From assembly GCA_023400985.1 (NCBI GenBank), contig JAEXEN010000027.1, positions 1-64,000 on the forward strand: a stretch of 64,000 bases of DNA, read 5' to 3'. How positions within the stretch are numbered: the first letter of the stretch is position 1; every line of letters begins with the position of its first letter. The DNA comes from Bacillota bacterium. Its GTDB lineage: Bacteria > Bacillota > Clostridia > Christensenellales > CAG-138. The notes beneath the pieces were generated by a model. That model did no database searches, was not told where the DNA came from, and was given only the letters and a program-made list of their open reading frames with translations. Made by a program: the position numbers and the translations under genes. Shown here in pieces: positions 1 to 7,646 of this stretch.

Positions 1-50
1 GCCCGCCCGCCCTGGGGGGGGCGGCCTCCTTCCTTATATTAGCAACTTCT

Positions 51-1457
51 CTACTTTACCTTCAGAGGGCAATCCGTGAAGCGCTTTGTTTCCGAATCTT
101 CGCTCCAGCCGCCTTTTTCTACCGCCACGCTCACGCGATCGTCGGTGGGAAGCGTAGTGTGGTTGTATTCTGTCAACTCATCCACGCACAGCACGATATC
201 GAAGCTTTTTATGTGTTCCCAAGCCTCCGGCATGAGGCCCGTTTCCACAGAAACTACGATATTGTGCGGGTCGGTCATGTCGGGTGGGGCTTCGAGGGAT
301 AGCTGCGCTATGGTATTGGCGTCGTAATACTGAATGCCCATGTACGCCGAGCCGAAGCCGCCCTGATTTTGCCGGTCGATAATGAATTCCATGCTGATGC
401 GGTCGGAGATCATGGAACATTGCCTCCCCGTCCAACTCTCCGGAAGCGAGAGGCACATGGTGATGGCGGTACCCGTAAGCTTTTGGTGTATCTTGAGTAC
501 GGACAGCGTGCCGCCCTCCAAATTCAGAAGATCATTTCCGACCGTGGCCGTGCCGCCGTTTTCTTCATAGGAGAGCACCTTCACGTCGCCAAACAGCGAC
601 GCCGGCGCGGGGACGGGGAGCGCGTCGCTAAAGGCAGTACCCGCCGTGGCGTCGAAGGTGAGCCCCGAAATGCGAAGCGCGACCTGCACGGGGAGCGTGT
701 CATCCGGCCCGCCGGTATAGACTGCTCTTAAGGTTCCCATATCCGTGAAAACAAGGTCGAGCGCTATCGTCTGCATGCCCGTGAGCCCCGCGCCTACGTC
801 GAGATCGATAGAGAGTGAAACATTCCCTGCGGCGACACGTTCCGCAACATAGGACGGCGCGAAGTCGTGGGAAGAAAGTGCGTCATAGAGGGTGTAATTC
901 GTTTCGCTGCCGTTGAGTGAATACCTAGCCGAACAGGTCACCATATTGTCGGGAGGGAAAAGCGAGGTACCGTCTTCACTTTCTGTTTTTGTATATTCGT
1001 CCACGGGCTTCACAAGATCGCCCGTATTCCCTTTGAGCGTACCCGTAATGTGCAATATTTCACCGTCGTACAATAGCTCGTTAAGCTCTACGGACAGCTT
1101 TTCCGCCCATGCCTGCCAAGTTGCATCCGCCGCGTCCACGACCGTTACCGTAACGGCGGTTTCATCGACCTGTTCGATGGCGGCGCTTACCGCGGGCGCC
1201 GTTGCGCGCTCGTCGATTGGGGTATTGATATAGGTCTTCGGGTCCACTGCGGGCTTGAGCCAGGCCTCAACGGCTGCGCGCGCTTCCGGGATGCAAAGCG
1301 CCGCCGTGATAAAGATCGCCAAGCAGGCCGCCGCGGCAAGCGTGATGCGCCGGGGAATGGGGTTTGTTTTTCCTTCCTTTATGATTTTCCGGTATATGCT
1401 CTCCGGGGGCGCTAAGTTTGCTTCCATGGCTTTATAGTAAAGCTGTTCCTCTTTCAT
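51..1457 (-). CDS. DUF4179-type transmembrane anti-sigma factor
   Basis: A 468-residue protein. A short cytoplasmic N-terminal part (residues 1-37) precedes one membrane segment at about 38-60, then a large extracellular region with DUF4179-like beta-rich sequence. This layout is typical of Firmicute anti-sigma factors that hold an ECF sigma factor at the membrane. It lies directly behind the sigma gene, with 2 bases between sigma stop and this ATG. Its ribosome site AGGAGG lies inside the end of the sigma gene, so the two are co-translated. Inferred role: binds and inhibits the partner sigma until an envelope signal arrives. The inducing signal cannot be read from sequence. The call rests on architecture and context, and the family name on recognised sequence style. 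Confidence 0.78.
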   Translation of the reverse strand: MKEEQLYYKAMEANLAPPESIYRKIIKEGKTNPIPRRITLAAAACLAIFITAALCIPEARAAVEAWLKPAVDPKTYINTPIDERATAPAVSAAIEQVDETAVTVTVVDAADATWQAWAEKLSVELNELLYDGEILHITGTLKGNTGDLVKPVDEYTKTESEDGTSLFPPDNMVTCSARYSLNGSETNYTLYDALSSHDFAPSYVAERVAAGNVSLSIDLDVGAGLTGMQTIALDLVFTDMGTLRAVYTGGPDDTLPVQVALRISGLTFDATAGTAFSDALPVPAPASLFGDVKVLSYEENGGTATVGNDLLNLEGGTLSVLKIHQKLTGTAITMCLSLPESWTGRQCSMISDRISMEFIIDRQNQGGFGSAYMGIQYYDANTIAQLSLEAPPDMTDPHNIVVSVETGLMPEAWEHIKSFDIVLCVDELTEYNHTTLPTDDRVSVAVEKGGWSEDSETKRFTDCPLKVK

Positions 1458-1459
1458 GG

Positions 1460-1972
1460 CTATTCCTCCTTCTTGAACCTGCTTTTTATGGTTTGCCGCA
1501 CGCGGTGCAGGCGGCTCGTGATGTTTGCCTCGCTCACGCCGAGGGCCTTGGCGGTCTCCAAAACACTCATGCCGAAATAGTAGTGCAGTACGAACGATTT
1601 GTAGGAAAGCGCGGGCGCGGCCTCAATGACCTTCCAAACGCTTCGGAGCGTTTCCGCGCTGGCCGCCGCATCCTCTAAGCTAAAGCTGTCTGCCGCGCTG
1701 TATTCCGGCAGGGGCCGCTCCTTCTCTTCCTTGACCAAACGGAAACGATAGTAGCCCGCAATCTCCTTTTGGACGACGCGCATCATGAACGCGGCCGGAT
1801 TGTCTATATCCGCATAGCCGCGCCGCTCGATACGGCGGTAGAGCTTCGTGTAGGCGTTTTGGAGAATGTCTTCCACGTCCGCCGCGTTTCGCGTTTTTAT
1901 GACCGCGTAGCGCAGCATATCCTGGTAGGTCTCCTCGTACACGCCCCGAAAATACTCTCTTGCTTCCTGCAT
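1460..1972 (-). CDS. ECF-type RNA polymerase sigma-70 factor
   Basis: 170 residues, the usual ECF size. Region 2 is visible around residues 10-75 (VEDILQNAYTKLYRR, then a segment ending AGYYRFR). Region 4 lies near the C-terminus (SYKSFVLHYYFGMSVLETA, then a helix-turn-helix with GVSEANITSRLHRVR). It redirects RNA polymerase to a small regulon and is normally held by the anti-sigma encoded just downstream. Start: the ATG at 1972 has AAGGAG seven bases upstream; a TTG one codon earlier is less likely. The truncated DUF6034 gene ends 90 bases upstream on the same strand, so the sigma pair could be read with that array or have its own, possibly autoregulated, promoter. Confidence 0.9.
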   Translation of the reverse strand: MQEAREYFRGVYEETYQDMLRYAVIKTRNAADVEDILQNAYTKLYRRIERRGYADIDNPAAFMMRVVQKEIAGYYRFRLVKEEKERPLPEYSAADSFSLEDAAASAETLRSVWKVIEAAPALSYKSFVLHYYFGMSVLETAKALGVSEANITSRLHRVRQTIKSRFKKEE

Positions 1973-2061
1973 CAACTGTCTCCTTTTTCAATTGTCCGGA
2001 CACCATAACTGACCGCGAAAGAAGGATTTTCCTTGCGAAAGGATTTTATTTGGTCAGGTCG

Positions 2062-2286
2062 TTATTCGATATGCACCTTTCCGCTCGTATCGGTCGATTC
2101 GTAGGTATAGTGTCCCTCGGGAGTGTCAAGCGCGCTTATCGACGTTCCGTTTTCCTGCGCGCCCGCCCGCTCCGCCATACGTTCGGTATCCTTTTTTACG
2201 ACGAATGCCTCGTCGGGCGTGCTTTGGCACGAAGTGAAGGAAAACAGAAGCGCAGTAAAAAGAAAAACGGAGATCGCTTTTTTCAT
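2062..2286 (-). CDS. Truncated DUF6034-like lipoprotein (third tandem copy)
   Basis: 74 residues that match only the N-terminal end of the two full-length neighbours: lipoprotein signal ending SFTSC, then QSTPDEAFVVKKDTERM, then divergence and a stop after GKVHIE. About 430 residues of the family are missing. The ribosome site (GAGGAAACTTGCC before ATG) and the lipobox are intact, so a lipid-anchored stub could still be made. The DNA around its start is nearly identical to that around the start of the next copy, which points to a recent tandem duplication followed by deletion. It is best read as a decayed copy, though a short secreted product cannot be excluded. Confidence 0.65.
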   Translation of the reverse strand: MKKAISVFLFTALLFSFTSCQSTPDEAFVVKKDTERMAERAGAQENGTSISALDTPEGHYTYESTDTSGKVHIE

Positions 2287-2297
2287 GGCAAGTTTCC

Positions 2298-3815
2298 TCA
2301 ATAGCCTTTTGCGAGGTCGATGATGCTGCCGTCCACGCCGTTGATCGCGAATAATGCGACCAGCTCATTCTCCCCTGCACCGCTTGCAGCGAGAAATGCG
2401 CTCAGCTTTTGTCCGCCTTCACCCATAGGCCCTGCGGCCCCGCTATCCGTCAGAACAGAAGCCCCTTGCAGGTACCGGACTTCTCCGCTTTTTATATCCG
2501 TCGCTTTATTCTGCCCGTAAAACACCCATGCGGGAATCAAAACTCCTTCGGTCTGCTCCGCGTTTTTTTCGCGGATCCGCAGCAAGCATAACCGAATTTC
2601 GCTAACGGTCACATCGAGTTTCACTTCGCCGCTAAAGGTAGTCATAACGGCTCCTTCATAGGTCGCTTTCGAGATGTCCTCAAACAGCCGTATGATTTCG
2701 AGGAATGGTTTAAGCGTCGCCGATCGGGTTACCGTATCGAGGATTGTTATGGGGGAATTCCACATGATTCGGACGATGCCGTGATTATCGACCTCAAACT
2801 CGATATGTTCGTATGGCCATGGGAGTGCGTAAGAAGCATCATTGCCGAACAGCCGGTTCGTCACGTCGAAAAACAGGGGAATATCGCTAAACTGCCTTGT
2901 GTAATGGAAACGATAAGCATAGTTTTCTCCCGGCATTCCATCCGGCCCCGTATCATCGACCAGGTATGCCGCTCCCACATGGAATTGACCCCTCATACCG
3001 GCCGCAGCAAAAAAACCATCACACAGCAGTTTGGCATCCTCATAGGAAATAGCGAGCTTTTCCTTTGCCGCATCGGGTAAATCCGCCCCATCCGTAGCCG
3101 TCATGTTTCTGGAGGAATACCCGTGCTTTTCATCCTTGCAGGAATAGGTAAGGTTGGGAAGCTGGCTCCCATTGATGCCGGAAATGCCCGTATGGGTAAT
3201 GATGGATAATGCGTAATCGTGGTTGGATACCGATAATCTCCTACACGTATCATCCGCTTTTGTGCCCCAGCCCGTCAGCATGCCATCCGATATATTTCCT
3301 TCGGGGGCAAAGTCGGGAGCGTCGGTATAGGCCTCCTCAATCGCCGTGATCTTTTCTTTGTATTGTGCCTCTGTGCCGCCTTCATAATTGCCTTCGGCAA
3401 GGTTCCTTTTCATTTGCAGCAGCGCCTGTTCCAAATCGGTTTTCGTTTCAACCTGCCCCAAATCATACTTTGGCTTTTCACCCGGGAACAGATAGTTGAA
3501 TATTCCCGTTACCTGCTCCTGCGTAAACAGGCCCGTCGAGGTGCGAAGGATTGGCATCGTTTCAACCTCAGGTGTTTTTATCTCCGCGTTCGCTTCAATA
3601 CGCAACTTTCCATTAGCTCCAATGCTGTTATATATATAATGTTCGTCGGGTATGCCAAGTGAATCGAGAGGCGTCCCATTCTCCTGTGCGCCCGCCTGCT
3701 CCACCATGCGTTCGGTATCTTTTTTAACGACGAATGCTTCGTCCGGCGTGCTTTGGCACGAAACGAAGGAAAACAGAAGCGCAATAAAAAGAAAAACACA
3801 GATCGCTTTTTTCAT
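2298..3815 (-). CDS. DUF6034-family lipoprotein (copy 2)
   Basis: 505 residues starting MKKAICVFLF, with a hydrophobic signal and lipobox SFVSC, so exported and lipid-anchored. The mature part begins QSTPDEAFVVKKDTERMVEQAG, shared almost exactly with its neighbours, and ends GVDGSIIDLAKGY as copy 1 does. Start chosen at the ATG at 3815, which has GGAG upstream; the longer open frame has no signal peptide. Eleven bases separate it from the preceding copy. The family is common in Clostridia and has no known biochemical function. I recognise it from the CQSTP start and overall layout. Copies 1 and 2 are diverged along the body but strongly conserved at both ends. Confidence 0.78.
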   Translation of the reverse strand: MKKAICVFLFIALLFSFVSCQSTPDEAFVVKKDTERMVEQAGAQENGTPLDSLGIPDEHYIYNSIGANGKLRIEANAEIKTPEVETMPILRTSTGLFTQEQVTGIFNYLFPGEKPKYDLGQVETKTDLEQALLQMKRNLAEGNYEGGTEAQYKEKITAIEEAYTDAPDFAPEGNISDGMLTGWGTKADDTCRRLSVSNHDYALSIITHTGISGINGSQLPNLTYSCKDEKHGYSSRNMTATDGADLPDAAKEKLAISYEDAKLLCDGFFAAAGMRGQFHVGAAYLVDDTGPDGMPGENYAYRFHYTRQFSDIPLFFDVTNRLFGNDASYALPWPYEHIEFEVDNHGIVRIMWNSPITILDTVTRSATLKPFLEIIRLFEDISKATYEGAVMTTFSGEVKLDVTVSEIRLCLLRIREKNAEQTEGVLIPAWVFYGQNKATDIKSGEVRYLQGASVLTDSGAAGPMGEGGQKLSAFLAASGAGENELVALFAINGVDGSIIDLAKGY

Positions 3816-3825
3816 GGTGGGCTCC

Positions 3826-5295
3826 TCAATAGCCTTTTGCGAGATCGATGATGCTGCCGTCCACGGCGTTAACGGCAAGCAAAACGACGGGCGCTTCGGG
3901 CCAGTGCGTGCTGCCGCCGCTTCCAAAATCATATGTAACGATACCGGTGTCATCACGCATGATGTTGTGACCGTAAAAGACCCATGCGGGAACGAGCAGC
4001 CCCGCCGTGTCTTTCCCGTTTTGCTCGCGGATGCGCAGCAGGTAAAGCTCTATGGAATCCACGTTTATTTCTATTTGTGTCTGCTCACCGTAATAGGTTT
4101 CGATACCGGCCTCGTATACCGTCTTGATCATCGTTTCGAATACCTGCATGACCTGATCGAAGGGCTTGAGCACCGAACTCTCCTGCGTGGGTTCATCAAT
4201 CTCTATGGGGGATTCCCAGAGTATCTGTGAGATGCCGTCGCAATCCACAGTGAGGCAGGCGTATTCGTATCCCCATGGAATCGCGAAACCGTCCGTATTG
4301 GATGATCCTTCCTTGGTGTTTACGGCAACGCAGACGGCCCCCGCCTTACGCGTATAATAAAATTGATACGCATAATGCTCGGCGGGTGTCTTTGCATCTT
4401 CCACATATTTGCTGCCCACAAATTTACCGCTGAGGCCCGTTCCCCGGTCGTCCACCACAAAGGACGCACCCATGCAGAACTCCTCCGCCATACCCGCGGC
4501 GGCAAAAAAACCGTCGCATAGCGCCTTCGCGTTGGCAAAGGGAATCGTCAGCGTACTTTGTGCCTCGTCGGGAATATCCGTACCGTCTGTGTGCACAATG
4601 CCCAGCGTGTTGTAATTGGGAGCGGTATCCCGGCGGTAGCGGATAGCATAAATTCCACCCCCGCCGGCAGCATCAACAGGGTTCATGGCACTAAACGACG
4701 CTATATCCGTCGCAACATCAAGCATGTAGGCGCCCTTTATTTCATTAAACTGCATTGTTCCGTCGGACATCGTGCGCTCCGGCGCAGTCTCCGGTGCAGC
4801 GGCATATTGTGCTTCCCATTGGGCAATCAAAGCTTTGTATTCTTCCTCGGTATAGTCGTTATCCCTATAGCTTCCATCCGCGAGCTTCTTTTGCAGGTTA
4901 AGTAGGATGCCTTCGATTTCAGCCTTCGTCTGTACTGAAGTCCTGTCGTAAGGTTTTTCATTCGGAAACAAATAATTGAAAACACCCGTTACCGTTTCCT
5001 GCGAAAAACCGGTCATTGACACATGCAAGATGGGTATGTTCGGGCTATCCGGCACTTTGACGGCGGCGTCGACTTTGATGCGCAGCCTTCCGTCTGCGCC
5101 CACGCTTTCAAAAACATACCGTCCTTTGGGGATATCGAGATTTTCGAGTTTTGTTCCGTTTCCCGCATTGCCTGCTTGCTCCACCATACGCTCGGTATCC
5201 TTTTTTATGACGAATGCCTGGTCGGGCGTGCTTTGGCACGAAACGAAAGCGAACAGTACCAGAACCGCCGTGAGGCAAGCTGATACGCGTTTCAT
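3826..5295 (-). CDS. DUF6034-family lipoprotein (copy 1)
   Basis: 489 residues: signal peptide MKRVSACLTAVLVLFAF, lipobox FVSC, mature start QSTPDQAFVIKKDTERM, C-terminal end AVDGSIIDLAKGY. It is first in the tandem array and lies 75 bases after the histidine kinase gene on the same strand. The locus may therefore be transcribed with the kinase or under its regulator. The start at 5295 is supported by an AGGAG ribosome site and the signal peptide, although the frame extends 17 codons further up. Function unknown; expected on the outer face of the membrane. Confidence 0.78.
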   Translation of the reverse strand: MKRVSACLTAVLVLFAFVSCQSTPDQAFVIKKDTERMVEQAGNAGNGTKLENLDIPKGRYVFESVGADGRLRIKVDAAVKVPDSPNIPILHVSMTGFSQETVTGVFNYLFPNEKPYDRTSVQTKAEIEGILLNLQKKLADGSYRDNDYTEEEYKALIAQWEAQYAAAPETAPERTMSDGTMQFNEIKGAYMLDVATDIASFSAMNPVDAAGGGGIYAIRYRRDTAPNYNTLGIVHTDGTDIPDEAQSTLTIPFANAKALCDGFFAAAGMAEEFCMGASFVVDDRGTGLSGKFVGSKYVEDAKTPAEHYAYQFYYTRKAGAVCVAVNTKEGSSNTDGFAIPWGYEYACLTVDCDGISQILWESPIEIDEPTQESSVLKPFDQVMQVFETMIKTVYEAGIETYYGEQTQIEINVDSIELYLLRIREQNGKDTAGLLVPAWVFYGHNIMRDDTGIVTYDFGSGGSTHWPEAPVVLLAVNAVDGSIIDLAKGY

Positions 5296-5370
5296 ACAAG
5301 GGCCGCTCCTTTTTATTTGGTAGGGATATTGTAAAATAAACGGCAAGCGGTTTTGTCAGCGGGATGTTAT

Positions 5371-6783
5371 TTATTTGTAAACATCCTCGGGGCAAAATGC
5401 GATCTGCACCGTCGTTCCGCTCCCCGGCACACTTTGCATTTTCATTTCCGCGCCGTGCGCCTCCGCAATGTGTTTTACGAGTGCGAGACCGAGGCCGCTG
5501 CCGCCGCTTTTTTTACTGCGGGAACGGTCTACCATATAAAAGGGCTCCGCCACGCGTGCAATCTCGTCCGCGGGAATCCCCTTTCCGTTATCTTTTACTT
5601 CAAAGACGTTTTCGTAGGCGAAAAGCTCGATTCTGCCCCCGCGCTTGCTTGCTTTTCGCGCGTTGTCGACGAGGTTCACGAGCGCCGAGCGCATGAGGTC
5701 CACATCCATATTCAGGGTTTTCATTTGGCAGTCAACATGCAGTTTGATCCCGTTTGCGTTAAGCGATTCGGATACCGTTTCCCCTACAGAAGAAAACAAG
5801 TCCGCGACGCTTTCCGGTTTCCTTTCGATTTCCCTCTGCAGCATCACCAGCATTGTCAGCTTGCCGGAGAGCCGCTCGAGCCACGCGCATTGATGGTAGA
5901 TACGCTCCAGGGAACGGTTCCTGTCCTCCTCGGTGATTTCACGTCTAAGCAGCGTTTCTGCACGCGCCATGATGGAAGCGATAGGCGTTTTCAATTCATG
6001 GGAGAGGTCATTGATGAACGCCTGACGGCGCTCCGCCGTTTCGTGAAGCGCGGCAATCTGCGTAGATATGGCCGACGCCATACTGTTAAATTGCTCCGCA
6101 ACGGTCGCGACCTCATCGCAGCCCTTTAGGTTGATGCGGCTTTCGTAATTGCCGCCGGCAATGTCGGACGCGCCCTTTTCCAGCTCATGCAAGGGTTTTA
6201 AGGAGCGCCGCACGAACAGCAAAACGAGCAACGCGGCAACCGCGGTGACCGCGCTTCCCGCAGCCATGCATTTCGTGCCGAGCGCGTCCACATTATCCGT
6301 CGTTTCCGTAATGTTCCGTGCAAGCGAGAGGGTGTATTCCTGCTGCATGAGCACAATGGGGGAGGACATCAGCAAAAAGTCCTGCCCGCCCGCGCTGAAA
6401 AAAGCATACTGTACGGGGCCGATTGTATCCGCCAATACGGCTTCGGAAGTTTTTTGAGCGGAAAGCGCCCTCACCGCGTTAAGGCCCGTATTGTTGCTGA
6501 TGACGGTATCACCCTGCTGAAGGATAAACTCCCCGTTGCCGGAAATGCTCAGGAAGCGGTAACGCAGATAGCTTTTTAAGGATACGTCGCTCAACGCGGG
6601 GCCGGAATACCATCCCAGGTCGGAAAACCCTGTATAAAATGCGGCAAAATCCCCTATACCTGCTTTGATAAGAGTACCTTCCGTATTCTGTTTTGTAAAA
6701 GCGACAACCAAAAACGTGCTCAAAAAAACCGCGAGCACTACGATGATGACTGTAACGAGCGTGAGCTTTGTGCGCAGCTTCAC
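5371..6783 (-). CDS. HAMP-domain sensor histidine kinase
   Basis: 470 residues with a GTG start and GAGGAAT ribosome site. TM1 at about 9-29, an extracytoplasmic sensor of roughly 150 residues, TM2 at about 180-205, then HAMP, then the phosphoacceptor helix FINDLSHELKTPIAS (the His is the phosphorylation site). The ATPase domain shows VNLVDNARKAS (N box), VKDNGKGIP (G1) and GGSGLGLALVKHIAEAHG (G2). It phosphorylates the OmpR-type regulator encoded 3 bases upstream on the same strand. It is an orthodox membrane kinase; the signal is unknown. The DUF6034 array follows and is the obvious candidate target. Confidence 0.93.
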   Translation of the reverse strand: MKLRTKLTLVTVIIVVLAVFLSTFLVVAFTKQNTEGTLIKAGIGDFAAFYTGFSDLGWYSGPALSDVSLKSYLRYRFLSISGNGEFILQQGDTVISNNTGLNAVRALSAQKTSEAVLADTIGPVQYAFFSAGGQDFLLMSSPIVLMQQEYTLSLARNITETTDNVDALGTKCMAAGSAVTAVAALLVLLFVRRSLKPLHELEKGASDIAGGNYESRINLKGCDEVATVAEQFNSMASAISTQIAALHETAERRQAFINDLSHELKTPIASIMARAETLLRREITEEDRNRSLERIYHQCAWLERLSGKLTMLVMLQREIERKPESVADLFSSVGETVSESLNANGIKLHVDCQMKTLNMDVDLMRSALVNLVDNARKASKRGGRIELFAYENVFEVKDNGKGIPADEIARVAEPFYMVDRSRSKKSGGSGLGLALVKHIAEAHGAEMKMQSVPGSGTTVQIAFCPEDVYK

Positions 6784-6786
6784 GGC

Positions 6787-7446
6787 TTATTCCTCTGCCA
6801 GCCGGTAGCCGATTTTCGGAACGGAAACGATGGCGTCCGTAATATCCAGCTTACGCCTGAGATTGGATATATGGGTATCTACCGTACGGGTGGTTCCCGG
6901 ATAGTCGTAGCCCCAAATTTCACTGAGCAGCCGCTCGCGGCTGAGCGAGCAGTTTTTATGCCGTATGAGCGCCGACATCAGGTCGTATTCGATGGGCTGC
7001 AGCGTTACCGTGTCGCCGCCCTTTGTGACTGTGTGCGTTTCCAGATCGATCACGATATCACGGTAGTGTAGTACCTTGTCAAGCTTGCCCGTGCGCTTGA
7101 GTATTTTCTCTATCCGAACCAGAAGCTCCAGCACCTCGAACGGCTTTGAAAGATAATCCTCCGCGCCGTCCCTAAGCCCTTTGATTTTGGAGGAAACATC
7201 CGTTTTTGCGGTCAGATACAGGACGGGTATCTGATACTTTTGCATATACCTAAGAAGCTCGAAGCCGTCGAGTCCCGGCAGCATGATATCGAGGATCGCC
7301 AGATCGTATGCATGGTCCCCCTCCATATACTTCGCCGCCCTTGCGCCGTCGTCGAGCACGGTATAGGCATAACCGGAGTATTGCAGGTTCATGGCGATGA
7401 TTTCGGAAATGTCGGCGTCGTCCTCGACGATGAGTATCCTGTTCAC
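6787..7446 (-). CDS. OmpR/PhoB-family response regulator
   Basis: 219 residues. Receiver domain at about 2-115 with the acidic pair E8/D9/D10, phosphoacceptor D53 (ILDIMLPG) and K in LSKPFE. Winged-helix DNA-binding domain at about 125-217, ending RTVDTHISNLRRKL and the typical GYRL end. GTG start at 7446 with AGGAGGG eight bases upstream; the open frame runs further but that part lacks a ribosome site. First gene of the kinase operon, preceded by a good sigma-A promoter at 7486-7513. Confidence 0.93.
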   Translation of the reverse strand: MNRILIVEDDADISEIIAMNLQYSGYAYTVLDDGARAAKYMEGDHAYDLAILDIMLPGLDGFELLRYMQKYQIPVLYLTAKTDVSSKIKGLRDGAEDYLSKPFEVLELLVRIEKILKRTGKLDKVLHYRDIVIDLETHTVTKGGDTVTLQPIEYDLMSALIRHKNCSLSRERLLSEIWGYDYPGTTRTVDTHISNLRRKLDITDAIVSVPKIGYRLAEE

Positions 7447-7485
7447 GGTACCGACCCTCCTTTTTAAGCGCACTGTATCCTATTT

Positions 7486-7513
7486 ATTGTACCATGCAAA
7501 ACGGGGAAACCAA
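7486..7513 (-). promoter_or_regulatory. Sigma-A promoter of the RR/HK operon
   Basis: Read on the minus strand: -35 TTGGTT (7508-7513), 16-base spacer, -10 TACAAT (7486-7491), about 40 bases ahead of the GTG start of the response regulator. Confidence 0.6.
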
Positions 7514-7572
7514 GTTAACGCGGGCCGTGGATATGTAATTAAAATGCAAATATTTTGATTTTCCGGATATGG

Positions 7573-7603
7573 TTTCGCTCCCCGGGGCTGCCGGGGAGCG
7601 AAA
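7573..7603. terminator. Strong stem-loop downstream of the chemotaxis receptor
   Basis: A 13-base-pair perfect stem (TTTCGCTCCCCGG with its complement) around a GGCTG loop, 44 bases past the stop of the receptor gene. The stem is GC-rich and edged with T/A, but neither strand has a real T tract after it, so it is a terminator by position more than by form. Confidence 0.5.
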
Positions 7604-7646
7604 AACATGGCTTTTGAATTGGTTTTACGATTCCTTATTGTTTGCT

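Noticed and set aside
5353..6129. Plus-strand frame opposite the first histidine kinase
   Set aside because: Kinase motifs on the minus strand are unambiguous; the opposite frame has Cys/Arg/Phe-rich filler.
7573..7603. Considered as a classical rho-independent terminator
   Set aside because: No T tract follows on either strand; kept only as a stem-loop with likely terminator role.
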